From Ricinus communis (Eukaryota; Streptophyta; Magnoliopsida; Malpighiales; Euphorbiaceae), in contig NC_063264.1 of assembly GCF_019578655.1 (NCBI RefSeq), forward strand, positions 18,030,429-18,094,428: 64,000 nucleotides of DNA. Direction: 5' to 3'. The position numbers and the translations under genes are program-made. The notes beneath the pieces are model-generated. The model did no database searches, had not been told where the DNA came from, and saw nothing but the letters and a program-made list of their open reading frames with translations. The stretch's first letter is position 1; every line of letters starts with the position of its first letter. This document shows, in pieces, positions 12,911-25,478 of the stretch.

Positions 12911-13867
12911 AATATAAACTACATATTAAAATTTGATAAAAAGAAAACAAAGTATTAGGTTTTTTTTGGCAACTAAATCTTTTTCTTATAATTATTGGTG
13001 GTTTTATTATATAACATCCGAAATTAATAATTGAAAAAATACTATTTTATTATATTTGGTTACTGGTCAAATGTTTTTTAAAAATATATGAGAAATGCAT
13101 AACTAAAAATAATAGTGAAAAGATAAAAACAGAAAGATATTTTTTGATTCTATTTATTTTCTAAAACAAGAAAATAAACTAAAAGAATCCAAAAAAAAAC
13201 TAAAAGAAAAGGATAAAATGAAAAATGTAATGATTCATTATATTAATAAATATAAATATTTAATTAAATGATAATTATATAATAAGTTCAGCCCCTCTAT
13301 TTTTATTTTAAAATTCTAAATTATTCACAATTTATATTAATTACACCAATTACTTAATAACAAAAAAGATAAAAACCCAAGTCATTGCTTGGTCTTTACT
13401 TTTCGTCACACAATTACAAATTGGAAAAGAAAAATTAAAATAGAAAGTTCCATTGAATCAACAATGGCAGACAGGGTGCATCTCAAAGAAGCCACCAATA
13501 AATAACAGGCATAAGTCTTTTTTTTTCTTTTCTTTTTAGAAAAGTGCAGTATGGAATTGCAACTATGCATACAATATAAAGTCAAAAATAATGGCTATTA
13601 TATGTTCTGCCCAGTACCAGTCCTAACAACTTCCCGCACACTGCCAGCCTAAGCTAATGTGTTGAACGGGTCAGTCAATTATGGAGCCAAGCCCTTAAGA
13701 GTTACAGACTATCTGTCAGAGAACAAGTCTTTTCCAAGCTGACACCTAGTCAATATATCCATGCCCTTCTGTAGCTTTTCTTGACAGGATAAATGCTTCA
13801 AGTGCGTTGACATTTTTCTTCCCATACCAACGAGCAAACCATCACCACCCCACGCAAAAGAACTAAT
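12911..13867. other. Intergenic, upstream region of the Ser/Arg-rich gene
   Basis: AT-rich sequence up to about 13,440, then a less biased stretch that probably contains the promoter and 5' UTR of the following gene. No further feature is supported. Confidence 0.5.
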
Positions 13868-14221
13868 ATGCAAAGCTTATCTCAGACTCTGACTACAGAA
13901 AGGCCACGACTACCGGCCAGGAAACCCGTCACCGGAAACGCCACAGAGAACAATCGGGTCCGTAGAAATTATTATCAGCATTCTTCAGGTCCTGCTTCAT
14001 CTCCTAGGCCACGGTCAACTTGTACCTGCTCGAACCGGCCTGGTTCTGTTAGGTGTAGCAAACATGGTTATGTTTTGCCGAGTGATAAATTGAGGAGGCA
14101 TCATCAGGCTAGTAGAGAAATATTAAGAAGGGCATTGGCACCACCGAATCGGAAGATGTCTCTTCGGTGGTGGAATTTCCGGCCGACGCCTAGTCGGCTT
14201 TCTAACATGTCCATGGCTTAG
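13868..14221 (+). CDS. Small basic Ser/Arg-rich plant protein with CxCSNRPG motif
   Basis: A single exon of 117 codons. The protein is basic and rich in Ser, Arg and Pro and has no signal peptide or membrane segment. The central motif CTCSNRPGSVRCSKHGY (about residues 52-68) is the hallmark of a plant-only family of short, intronless 'serine-rich protein-like' genes, in which spaced Cys and His residues surround a PGS.RC core. The C-terminal part is Arg-rich, and the last residues contain RLSNMSMA, which resembles ends seen in that family. Its biochemical role is not established. The Cys/His spacing suggests metal binding but does not prove it. GC content is clearly above the flanking DNA, as expected of a real coding region, and the length is usual for the family. 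Confidence 0.85.
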   Translation: MQSLSQTLTTERPRLPARKPVTGNATENNRVRRNYYQHSSGPASSPRPRSTCTCSNRPGSVRCSKHGYVLPSDKLRRHHQASREILRRALAPPNRKMSLRWWNFRPTPSRLSNMSMA

Positions 14222-15136
14222 TTAAGTTGCAGTCTTTTTTTCTTCTTTTCAAATGGAGTTTCTGGATCAATTGCAGCTGTAGATGGGTGTTTTATGACTT
14301 GTAATTAAGAGATCACATAGAATTTATTATTATTGTTATTTTTAATCTAAATGAGTGCTGTAAACCATAATTTTCTTCTTTTTTTAAAAAAAAGAAATTG
14401 TTATGTATATCTTCTGTTTTCAATTCTTTGCCATTTCAACTGGCTGGATTAGCAACAGAACTCTTGCAACATTTTAATCTGTTAAAACTTCATTCAAGAT
14501 TTCCATTGAGAAATCTGGAAGCTCTCCTTGGCCGACCCTGATAATTCAAGAAGTTGACTTTTTCTTTTTCATGGTCCCTTGGAAACCTTGACCTTTGTTT
14601 AATCTGCCGTTGGTGATGAATGTAATTCAATCATTGCCGCCCTTTTCTGACATGACTGATCAAATTTGAGACATTAATTGGGAGAAAATTCAATGCTATT
14701 GTCTCTTTTATGTCAGCGGTTCTAGATAAACAACTTAGAATTTTATGAATCTATATTATATTTTTTAATTAAAAAACAACTATTACATTTATAAAAATAT
14801 TAATTATAAACATTTATAAAAAAATAAAATATGATCTTAAATGCTAATAATAAATATAGAAATATAGTAAGGATTTATGGTTTATTTAAATGTAAAACTA
14901 TTTAATTATTAAAAATATTGTAATAAATATAATAATTATTATAGTTGCTACATATCAATAATAAATTTTATTATCTTTATAATAATATATATTTATATTC
15001 ATATATATGTAAAGATAAGAAATAATAACTACATAGTTTAAAATATAAAAACAACTAAATTTGGAACATAATAACAATTAAAAGAAATTTTTAACATGTT
15101 AAAGAATTTATTGATGCAATATAATAAATAGAAAAA

Positions 15137-15139
<3 letters not shown>

Positions 15140-15168
<29 letters not shown>
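15140..15168. repeat. (TA)n microsatellite
   Basis: About 14 TA units. Two shorter TA runs follow at 15366-15389 and 15553-15574. Confidence 0.9.
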
Positions 15169-15171
<3 letters not shown>

Positions 15172-15841
15172 ATCAAAAAGTAATAATAAAAATTCTAACA
15201 ATTTTATTTATTAAAAATAATTATTAAATGAACGTATGAGAATTTATTAAAGCAACACAATGGAATAGATAAAATGATTATAATTGACAAATATATATTA
15301 TTCTTATGTATTTTTATCTTAGTATATGCTAAATACATAAATTTAACAAAAATATGTTATATTATATTATATATATATATATATATATAAAATATTAAAA
15401 TATATGTAAATAATAATATTATAGAAATAAAAATAAAATTTATTTTTATGGAATATAATTATAAATTAAATTATATAAGTATATAATATATAAAATAAGA
15501 TATAAAATATAAAATAAATAAAATAATTATGCAACAGCATGAGCAAATTACTAATATATATATATATATATATAGATACATACATCAAATTGAATCACTC
15601 TCGAGGCATATTTGGATACACAGTTTTAGATTCATATCTTGATTTCATCTTGATCTGAATTTGATAAAAAAAATTATTTTTTTTGTTAACAGATGGGTTA
15701 AAAGCCTCATTAGTATTAAATGTTTTCTTATATAATACCAAACTCTTAATTTTCGTTAGTACCACATTTTTTATTTTTCTTTTAGACTATAGTACCTACT
15801 AGAAATTTAAATAAATTTTAATGACGTGACAGCCAGGATTC

Positions 15842-15955
15842 CATATCACCTTGCTGTTCCGAGCTAGCTTATGAAGAAGTTAATGAAAATATGGTAGCCT
15901 CATCTCGCTATTTCGGGCTAGCTTACAAAGAAGTCAATGAAAAATATGATATGTA
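15842..15955 (+). repeat. Imperfect tandem pair, about 57 bp per unit
   Basis: Two adjacent units share CGAGCTAGCTTATGAAGAAG versus CGGGCTAGCTTACAAAGAAG, followed by (T)(T/C)AATGAAAA(A)TATG in both. No coding meaning is apparent. Confidence 0.6.
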
Positions 15956-18900
15956 TACACATTTATTGATCTCATCTTACCTCTTTCATCATCTTCATCA
16001 ATCAAGCAGCAAAAACTATTGAAGGATGTGATTGATTAATGTCTCAGTTGCGACCAAAATAGAGTGATACATACTAATCCTCAGTTGCGACCAACAATGT
16101 AATAAGTTTGTCCAGAACTACTGGCTAAATGGCATCCATTGGCAAAACCATTTTCAACAATAAAATTAAAAAGTCAATCCTAATGAATTATTGGCGTTTG
16201 AACCTATTCTTTATAATTATATAAAACTGTGTAATGTAATAAATGCTTTAGAGAGTGTTTTAGAAGAGTCTTTTTAAAGAGATTGGAGGATAATTATTGT
16301 TAAAAAATATATAAAAGAGAGTTATATTATAAAATGACACTTTAATATTTTTTTTATTTTTTAAATATAAAATAGAGAATTAATTTGACTTTCTATATAT
16401 AGAGAGTTAAACTTTCCACTCTACTCTAAATTTAATAAATACATTATAAGTCTTTATTAATTTAATTTAATTGATATTCATAAATTTTTAACTTTCTATT
16501 GGTAAAAATTACAAAAAAAATTAAAACTATTAATGTTTATAAAATAAAAGCAAGATATAAAAAAATATAAAATGCCTATAATATTGTTGATACGGATGAG
16601 CTAGCACAAATTTTTTTTGAAAATGATGGGTTTGACCAGGAGCACGCAAGGAAAGATAAGAATGCTAAAAATGGGTTAAGCTTGCTACAAAGTCTAATAA
16701 CAAGATCTAAAGTCAGAATTTGCAATAAATTTTAAATGACTATATACAAGATTGAGTTAACAAGTCCATTTTTATTTAGCAAGGAGAATCCATTTAAAGG
16801 TTCAAAATGCACAACTATTAAAGACTATCAAGATTGAGCTTTATTTACTCTGTTAGAGGCTCAAGTCTATAAAGGACCAATTAAGGCCGAATTATTCTTG
16901 TAGATCTTGGTTTAGTTTCATTTTTAAACATTAGGTTTACTTGTGGCAAATTAGTCTTTCTTCTAATAGTTGTTTTATAAGGTTTGTTTCAAATATATTT
17001 AACTTGAATTAAGCCATATGGTACATTAAATTTTGATTATTAATGATATTTCATTGTTTTAACAATTTTTGCTTGAATTCTTATATTTCTATTAAATGCA
17101 TTTAACTTATCAAAGATTTAATCTATTTTCATAACGTGTTAGGATTAAGGTTAAAAAATTTAATTTTTCTTTTTTTAAATTTTATTGATTAACTTTATAA
17201 TCAAATTTTAGGATGACTCTACATCAAATTATGTCAGTTTTTAAAGTCAAACCTCCCTGCCTTGTATTCCTCTTCAGATAATGCATGGTCTCATGGCTTT
17301 ATAAGGATGTTGTTTGTTATTGACTTGCCTCCGATAAAAGCACTTTGGTATGGCCCAATAACGAGAGGCATAAGCTTTTGTAATCTTCTAAATACATTCG
17401 TCCATTATTGAAATAAATCTTAGAATCCCTTGTCCGTCTATTCTCTGAGTTATATAACATACCATACCTCCTCCACCACATGCAAATAGTAATTCATCTC
17501 ACAATTTTTAATAAAATAAATAAATAAATTTATTTTGAAACTCTGAAAAGTTTTGCATTTGTGATTTGGACCGACCTATTTGTTAAATTTATTATTTTCA
17601 ACAAGTATAACTCAATAAACCATAACTTAAAAAACTCAAAAAGAATATAGTTTCCATACATAATTTTATAACTCAAATAAGTTGATTCTAAATAAATCAA
17701 ATTTCAGATTTATATAAGATATTCAGATTCTTTAAATTCAGTAGGACCTAAACGAGTTAAATGTGTTAAAGCCTAGTAAATATGTAAATTGAGCACATCT
17801 AGTAACTAGTCTAATAAAATTGTATTTCTTTTAATACTGTAAAGTCAAATAAGAAGAAGATGCATACTATAATTGTGTATATTGTTCTTTTTAGTGAGTT
17901 CAATCCACAATATACAATTGAATTTCATAATAAAATTCTCATAATTTCATCCGTCGACATTCTTCTTAATTTTTGAATGAACTATAAAAATGGAGAAGAT
18001 TTTATGGTAGCTAAAGTGTATTATTTTCTTATATTTAATTACTAAGAGTCGTCTGGTCGAGCGTTACGAGATTATTGTTATTATTTTTATTATAATTTCT
18101 TAATTTCTAAAATGTAAATCAAATCTTTTGTTTAACAATATTTATATGTGAAAGAATACTTTATTGAATAATATATAATAACAATTTAGTAAAAGATATA
18201 ATCGATAATATGTTATAGAAGGTTAAAATAATTTATTAATTTATCAATTATATTTATATGAACTAATATTATAAATACAATTATCTTTAAATGTTAAGAA
18301 TTATTTTTTATTAAGGAAAATAAATTATTATTAAATTCCATTTTTTATCATTAGAATTATTATCTAGTATACAAGTAACATATTAGTAATTGTATTAATC
18401 TAAAATAATTCTAATAAAAATATTTATTTAAAAACATAAAATTTTTGCATCAGCATAATGCCTATATATACATGTCAAATTCTTTATCCTATGTGTCAAA
18501 GTTATCTTATGTTACAAAACTTTTAGTTTTATTTTTGCGTCTTCAATGAGACGGAAATAAAGTTAAAATAGATAAAAGGAAAAACTACAAACATATGTTA
18601 TAGTTACAGTTAAAGGACTAATTTTTTTTCTTGATAAACAAGGTGCTATATGTTTCTTATATATACTTTATTACCCTATCACCTAATATAATTATTATTT
18701 TATGATAAAAATATTAATAAATTATTAACTCTCAATAATAAAATCAATTTGTAGCTAATTTATTATTAAAATAAGGAAAAACGATCCCACATATATTCTG
18801 ATCTTTGAATATTTTCGCGAATCTACCCTCACCTTTAAAAGAAAATCCAGGGCGTCTGTTATGGGGTTGCTCTTACACTGAGGTAAGCTTTGTTAGTAAT

Positions 18901-19185
18901 GTTAGAGTTTAGTTGTTTTACTTCGGAAGATTGAACAATGTATGATGATTTCGTTTCAATTTGGTCATGTAGGGATGGAGCTGTGTTTTCTTTAGCTGTT
19001 CATGACGATTGGCTGAATGAGAGGAAGTTTGATGATTGGGGCAGAGCTGTGCTCTTATATTGACGATTGAATAAAATATAAAGGGAAGTTTAATGTTTTT
19101 CAAGGTCAGTTTCTATGGTGCGGTTGAACATTGTAATGAATGATTGAAAAGCTAAAAATATGAAGGGAAGTTTGATGTTTGATGT

Positions 19186-19270
19186 TTGATGATCAATTTA
19201 TGGTATCTCTGCCAGACATGAGTTACACTTGCCGAGCTTGGCAATTGACTGGAATTCCTTGCATTCATGG
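19186..19270 (+). pseudogene. Inverted fragment of a MULE SWIM zinc finger
   Basis: On the plus strand, opposite to the main MULE, this segment reads SLPD....C.AWQLTGIPCIH, a SWIM zinc-finger core. It is a near duplicate of the minus-strand SWIM segment at about 20,965-21,045. It has no surrounding transposase in this orientation, so it is a stray inverted copy, perhaps from rearrangement of the element's end. Confidence 0.75.
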
Positions 19271-19736
19271 TCGGTTACAAGCTTTATGCTTGATTTAGCA
19301 AGGTGTAGGATTTATTTTTATAGTAGACGGGTGGGGTTGAACCTTGTAATGAGTGGTGAAATGAATTACCAACTTCTGTATTTGATTATGCAATGAAGCT
19401 CTTGTTTTTCTCTTATATTTTATTTTTTTATAAATATTTTGCATGTATTTATTATGCCTTTGATGAAGTAAACTGAACGTGTAATTATTATGACAGACAT
19501 ATGGAACTATATGTTTATTGGTTTCACATTTGGACACATAAATAGGCAATAAACAACCTTTTGACATTACTATAATATATAATCCTTAAAAAAATTATAA
19601 GGTTTAGAAAACATATATCTTGGAAAAGACAAACACATTAAACAACTAATATTAAGGCAAACTAATTGATAAAGACAAAGTGACAGTTTTGTTCCATGCA
19701 ACTCTAAAATTACAAAAACACACTAATACAACTTTT

Positions 19737-20138
19737 TTAAGGCAACTTCTTACACTTCTGCATTGGCTTTGGCAAAACATGTTGCCCTTCTTGAATCTCC
19801 AAATTTGCATTCTTACTAGTATTAGTCTTTGTAGCTACCACCTTCTCTTTGCCTTTTGAACTAACCGATATATTAATTGCTGCACTTTTTTGAGACAATC
19901 TTTCAAACACAGTCACATTTTCTTTTGCCTTTGTAGCTATTGAAGTCTGGCTACAAACTTTTACACTTTGTTCATGACTAGTTGTAGTTGATTTTTGTTC
20001 ATGACTAATTGTAGTTGATCTTCGTACATGAGTAGCTGTAGTTGATCTTTGAGTGTCAGACCTCTTTCTGGAATGCCTTACTACTATTGTTGCTTCTATA
20101 TAAACACTAACAGTCCTCACATTCCTTTTCCCTAGCAT
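19737..20138 (-). pseudogene. C-terminal tail of the MULE transposase, low complexity
   Basis: An open stretch of 133 codons downstream of the SWIM segment. It is rich in Ser, Thr and Lys and holds degenerate STT.SHEQ-type repeats. Variable Lys-rich tails of this kind follow the SWIM finger in many plant MULE proteins. I see no domain and no intact knuckle. Assignment rests on position and strand. Confidence 0.5.
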
Positions 20139-20775
20139 CTGCAGTATGACATTTTATATTTAGAACATGAAAAGCATGAAACCACACACAAAATTAAAGA
20201 TTCACATTTGAAAAGTTGAGTACATACTCTTAAATACATATTGTCAGTCTCTATGGATATGTGCAAGCCATATCCTTTTCTAGCCTGCATTAATATAACA
20301 ACATATAACTCATACATCAACCATATAATTCATACATCTAAAAAAGAACATACAAAACTAACTTATGAAGAATACCTGATTTCTTTCTTTTTGCAACTAT
20401 TCTTTTATCACATGGTGGTTTGGATTGTGAATGACCAATTTCTACATTTCTAACTTTGGTCTAATTTGGTACATCAATATTGGTAACAATACTTTTAGGA
20501 GCTGGTGGATATCTAGTTCTCCTTCTGCTTGTCTGTCACAAGTAGAAAAATAATGAATTTTAAATGAGCATACTGAAGTTTTGAGATATAACAGCTCTAA
20601 CAATAAAATTATACCTGATTTTTCAGAATAGCTCTAGATGGAGGTGGATTATCCTTTCTTAGGAATCCTATATTATTATTTCCATATGCATAGCAAATTC
20701 TACACTAGATCCTTATTCCATTTATGCTTAATTTGTTCGGATCCCTTTATTTCTCATCAGCAGCTTTCTTTCTAT

Positions 20776-21060
20776 TCACTTTAGGTTTTCTGGCATCCTT
20801 TTGAATGGTGGTGGATGCACTGGTGCCTCAATGATCTCATGCCATATTTTCTGGCCATTTAATGGTTCAAGGGCCATACTGATAGGCTTGTAAGTACATG
20901 TCCTTCTTATAGCATTCATCGATATAGTCATCAGCATCTGCCTCAACCAATGAATACTGGACATTGCATGAATGCAAGGAATTCCAGTCAATTGCCAAGC
21001 TTTTCATGTGCACCTCTTGTCTGGCAGAGACACCACAAACTAATCATCAAACACTTTAAC
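20776..21060 (-). pseudogene. MULE SWIM zinc-finger segment
   Basis: The frame contains LTGIPCIHAMSSI, the C-terminal half of a SWIM finger (CxCxnCxH type). It is preceded in the adjoining frame by SLPD and AWQ, and followed by the conserved Tyr-rich and P-x-NG-x-x-IWHEI stretch seen after SWIM in plant MuDR transposases. The first Cys pair is damaged and a stop interrupts the finger. SWIM fingers in this family are thought to bind DNA. Confidence 0.85.
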
Positions 21061-21483
21061 CTGAAATTTGTTATTCAAAGTTGGCTTTAGTATACATAAT
21101 CTGGTTTCCCACTTTAACTTCTCAAACTTCTTTCTAATCCTTGGGCACAATACATCCACATTATTTTTCGTCATGTCAGACTTGATTTTAATCCTTTCCA
21201 TCAAAGCACCTCTAATCTTTTCCAATATGTCAATAATATGCTGCAACCTTGCTTTGCATATCCATCTATTAAAAATCTCAACAATGTTGTTGTCAACATT
21301 GTCACACTTAGGTAGAGTGGATATGTATGCTTTACAAAACACTATTGGATCCCTAAAAACAAATCCATATTTTGCCTCAGGATCAACTTCTGTAACTACC
21401 TTCAGGTTAGCCACAAATTGTGCTTCATATGTACTATAGACTATTTTCCAAAGTAGTTGTTTGACTTCAATTCCACCATGCAA
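21061..21483 (-). pseudogene. MULE transposase, segment between core and SWIM
   Basis: An open stretch of about 147 codons. It carries the family pattern of a helical region with STLPKCDNVDNNIVEIFNRW, corresponding to the W(S/P)K(C/S)D...NN..E.FN.. motif of MuDR-type transposases, and then I.DILE.IR..LM.R and CPRI.KK.EK. The motifs are well kept although the flanks are broken. Confidence 0.85.
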
Positions 21484-21721
21484 TTTCTTCCAATTTGCAT
21501 AAATGTGTCTTCAATAATTACTTATTTCAACATGTGGGACCAACTCTTGTAATATTTTAATGAGACTCTATAAGCATCAACAAAATAAATTAGGTGTAAG
21601 TAATTTAACTATTAACTGATTCAAGTATAAGGAAAAGAATTAAATATACAAACCTTTTGTTGGTCACTTATGAAGGTCCATCCTATGCATGTGTCAATGG
21701 ACAAGTCATTGAAAAATTTGG

Positions 21722-21960
21722 TTAGGAACCATCTCCAAGTGCTTTTGTTCTCAGCCAACACCATTGCTCAAGTAATGGGGTACATTTGGTTATTACCATC
21801 ATATGATCAATTGCACTTAAAATTGCACCCCCAAGTATATTCTTTAAGAATGCACCATCTAGAGATATGGCAGGTCTACACCCTTGTACAATGTACAATC
21901 CTTGAAAAACATAATTATTCACTAAAACATATGTACAATCCTTGAAAAACATAATTATTC
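21722..21960 (-). pseudogene. MULE transposase catalytic core segment
   Basis: It reads CRPAISLDGAFLK...GGAILSAI, the start of the MULE domain, where the Asp of LDG is the first acidic catalytic residue of the family. The later part (PLLEQWCWL) corresponds to the usual P.A.A..E....W.WFL stretch but is frameshifted. A 40-bp local duplication at about 21,890-21,960 repeats the upstream edge. Confidence 0.85.
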
Positions 21961-22189
21961 CCTTCCATATTGCATTCTAGATCAAAACATCCTTCTCTAT
22001 CAACTCTCTTCAATTCATGCACATAGGATCTCAATTTGGCATAATGAGCCTCTATTGATCTTCTAAGCTTCACTAATGCTAGCTTTTTTGCCCTAGAAGA
22101 TGAGCATATTGAGATTTTCAGTGCATATTTTGTCATAAAATTAGATTCCATTTTAGTTGCAGAATAATTTGGCTTCTTCCTATATTTAT

Positions 22190-22520
22190 TTAAAGACTCA
22201 TCAGCCAGTCACTTTGTAGTTGCCATATTATTTCTTTACACCATAGTGCAGTTATGTTTAGGTCTAACAGTCCTAACCATGAATGTCCTCTCATTTGGAA
22301 CTTTTGAAACATAGACTCTCCAAATGTAGTTTTCCCTACATTGTGTTTCCATCCTATCTTCCCAAGTCCTTTTCCACCACACATCAATACCCATTTGCAA
22401 TTGCATAATTCTGTACTGCTCCTCTAAATTATTCTGCATTTGTGGATTTCATTCCAGCTACAAACTTTAACTTTTGATGATTACATTTAGGATTATAAAT
22501 TAATTTTTTCTTCCTCTTTT
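22190..22520 (-). pseudogene. MULE DNA-binding domain segment
   Basis: Two overlapping frames together show the MuDR-type N-terminal DNA-binding domain: YNPKCNHQKLKFVAGMKSTNAE, then C.ENYIWRVYVSKV and ERTFMVRTVRPKHNC. The C...H/C zinc-binding positions are readable, but a frameshift near 22,430 and others break the frame. Confidence 0.8.
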
Positions 22521-22954
22521 TTCTTTTTAAAATTCCATTCATTCTCATCACTTGAAACAGAAGTTTCAACCTCAGCATCACTGTCAGGGTACTCAGAATG
22601 ATATTCACTACTATCACTCATATTGTCATCCACTCTAGTATTGCTACTAACCCCCATAAACCTATTGCCATCTCTCTCTTGGTTCCTATCTAATTCCAAT
22701 CCAAATCCATTGTCAACTAAAGTCTTCCTAAAGTCCTTATCCACATCTGAATCAGGAACATCAGAAGATAGGCTATCCTCATCATCGCATTCATCATTTA
22801 CAGGTGTATAATCTTCATCCTCACTAGATTCTTCATTCTCAATTACATTGTTCACATATTCAGGTTCTACTTTATTTTCCTTTTTATTTAGATCACTTTC
22901 AGGTTCAGGTTCAGTTTCATTTTGATTTGCATTTTCAAATGCAACTGCAATCAA
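22493..22954 (-). pseudogene. MULE acidic linker region
   Basis: An open stretch of 153 codons, very rich in Glu, Asp and Ser, between the PB1-like domain and the DNA-binding domain. Acidic low-complexity linkers are usual at this position in plant MULE proteins. No catalytic role is expected. Confidence 0.7.
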
Positions 22955-23140
22955 TGGTTTTTATGCACTGTCATTATGATATTGATTCTCATTTTCAGTT
23001 GTAGTTTGTCCATAATTTGGAGTCATTGTTATAGCTTTAGGATAAACTTTTGAAATCCATAATCTAAACCTTTTGCAAACATCTTTTTGCACTCTTCCTC
23101 AGTCTCAACAAAAACTAAGCCTAGATCCTTCCCTATAGGA

Positions 23141-23341
23141 TTATCTCTTAGGGGGTTCATAGGCAACACTCAAGAAATGTGTATATTTCAATGTTTTCAC
23201 TATCTCTTCAATATCATTCATACTGAAACTGGAAATGCCACTAAGATTTATACTACACCCACCAATATACTTTACTTTAGGATTATTAACTACGACCCCA
23301 CCATGATAAAATTCAATAGGAATACTGCATAAAATATACAC
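23141..23341 (-). pseudogene. MULE N-terminal PB1-like domain
   Basis: The 66-codon stretch contains FYHGGVVVNNPKVKYIGG and then a FSMNDIEEIVKTL helix. This matches the PB1-like domain (F.HGG.......YVGG...) found at the start of many plant MULE proteins. It is the upstream end of the broken transposase. Frameshifts separate it from the acidic linker. Confidence 0.8.
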
Positions 23342-24039
23342 ACAACAATTAAATTAGTAATGCAGCAATATAATAATAAATTACAACTAATGTGAAAACT
23401 ACTTTTTAACACAACATCTAAATCTTTATTTTATACTAATACTAAATGCGAATGCCTTTTTTACTGTTATACCAAATGCATATATGAAATGGACAATTCC
23501 TTTAACACAAATCCTTAAATCTTTTGTTTACTGCTAATTTTTTTTTACCAAATGCATATCCCTTACACTGTTATACTCACGAGAATAAGATTCTCCACTT
23601 GCATTGCCTTATCCATTGACTGTATTAACAAATGCATACCTTCATTGTCAATTTCTAGAAGGAGCCATCTTGCGAGGGACCATAGCCACAAGCTTCAAGA
23701 ACAATGGACCACATAGGGGACAAAGATACCAAAACAATTCTTTGACAAATGAGCAAAATGGGACAGAAATATGAAAAGCTTTAAGGAAGTGTAGAGTAGT
23801 TATCTTAGTTGTATTGCAATTGTAAGAACCCTAGAAATTAGAATTGGAGATTTAATTGGGGAAACTTTGGAAAGAAACGGTGAGTTTTGAGCTTCTTCAA
23901 GTCCTAAGCCATGTAGACAAACATTTCTTGCCACGTGTAGACGCCATGTCATATGAGTGGCACACGCCAAAATGATTGTGGGTAGATATAATAAACACGC
24001 AAATATGGTGAACCAAATTGATAACTTTTAAAGGTGAAG

Positions 24040-25311
24040 TGATCGATCTAAATTGTATATAGATATTTAAGGGTATTTTAGAGCTTTAATGATTTGTTTC
24101 TATATATAATATAGTATAAAGATGTGTTTTACCTCACTTTAGTTTTTCTTGTCTAAATTCAGGAAATAATACAAAAAAGAAGATTTTGAGCTTAAAACGC
24201 ACTAATGGGCGTAATTGGACTGCGGCTATTAAAGGCTCGAGAATCAGACACGTGAGCTATTAATAGTTTGGACCTAGCTTAATTCATTAAGGCCCTAAAA
24301 GGGGAGTTTAAGTAATTATTATGTAATTAATGGATAATTATCATTTGAGTTATTTAGTTTATTTAGGACAATAAGGGATAAACTATAGGAGTGGTGTGTG
24401 GAGAAAAGAACTCTAGAGAAGGGAATCTCTACAAGGAGTAGAGGTGAATTAGAATAGGGAGTGTTTCGGCTACTGAATCTCTGGGAAAGAAGGGTTCTAT
24501 TATTCTCTGTAGAAAATTCTGGAGTTGATGATCTTTGACATCTTGCTAGCTTGTGTTGCATCATTCTTTGAAGAATCAGGGAAGCTTTTCGAAGACGTGG
24601 AGAAAGAGGACCAATCTTTTTTATTTCTTGAAGAGCCTTTGAACTTTGAGAGAGTTTTAGTTTTCTGTTTTATGAATCTTAAGTCTTTCTATTTAATTAC
24701 AATGATCATTAGATTAAGTATGTTAGGCTAAGTCCCATAAGTGTTTAGTTTGGCTTTTTACTTATGTATAAACCTTATCTATTTTGAGTTTAATGAATGA
24801 TTTCTTTTCCTTCATATGTTCATTAGTTTCATCTATTATTATTGATTGACTATTATATCAATTTAGTAGTAATATGTATTATGAAAATCTTTAGGTTAAA
24901 AGTATTAGAGACATAATCTTTACTTTAATCTATGTTAGTATAAGAAACCTAAGTTGCATCATTAGCTTGAGTGACTTAGGGAAAAGGCACATCACCATCT
25001 CATTTGTTAAATTAGGGCCTAAGGGAATTAAGGGGATTACTAAGTAAAAGCTAGACTAAATGCTATTTTATCATATAGTTCATATTAATCATTCTAGTTG
25101 CATATTTACTTTCTAGTTATTTAATTTCTTTTATTAAACTAAGATCATTCTCAAAACACCAGCTTAGAGTGTTTATATTTACTTTCAGTAATTTGTGTGA
25201 TAGTTGGTCTTTATAATATATACTCTATAATTCCTTGTGAGATCGACCTCGTGGTGAGCTTACCCGAACTACCATTCGGTTCGTACACTTGCGAGTACTA
25301 ATTTAGACACA
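24040..25311 (+). repeat. 5' LTR of the Athila-type element
   Basis: The segment starts TGATCGATCTAAATT and ends TTTAGACACA. It aligns along its whole length with 33715-34992, with many scattered substitutions, mainly transitions, and small indels. This indicates an old insertion. Confidence 0.9.
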
Positions 25312-25319
25312 TCCAGTTT

Positions 25320-25338
25320 TTTGCACCGTTGCCAGGGA
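25320..25338 (+). other. Primer binding site, Asp tRNA type
   Basis: TTGCACCGTTGCCAGGGA differs at a few positions from TGGCGCCGTTGCCGGGGA, which is complementary to the 3' end of plant Asp tRNA. Athila elements use this primer. It lies about 8 bases after the LTR. Confidence 0.8.
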
Positions 25339-25478
25339 ATTGTGTCAATATTATATTGATTAATTGTCAAATATCATTTTTTTTTGTATTTTTTGTGTGT
25401 TGCATGTTATTTATTTCTGTTTTATTATTTTTTAAATTCTATTTTTAAGTTTTTTTGAAAATTTTCCTTTGATTTTGT

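Larger units (their letters stand above)
14222..18830. other. Intergenic, very AT-rich
   Basis: After the probable 3' UTR (to about 14,400) the DNA is AT-rich with TA microsatellites at 15140-15168, 15366-15389 and 15553-15574 and an imperfect tandem pair at 15842-15955. The interval 16,600-17,470 has mixed composition but no readable protein. No gene is supported. Confidence 0.6.
18831..24039 (-). mobile_element. Degenerate Mutator-like element (MULE), minus strand
   Basis: Successive minus-strand segments follow the domain order of plant MuDR-type transposases: a PB1-like N-terminal domain, an acidic linker, a DNA-binding domain, the MULE transposase core, and a SWIM zinc finger with a low-complexity tail. 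Frameshifts and stops separate them, so no intact transposase remains. A 15-bp inverted match, CCTCACCTTTAAAAG near 18,828 and CTTTTAAAGGTGAAG ending at 24,039, may be a remnant of the terminal repeats. If so, the Athila LTR at 24040 begins exactly at or within the right terminus. Ends are tentative; the domain calls are firm. Confidence 0.8.
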
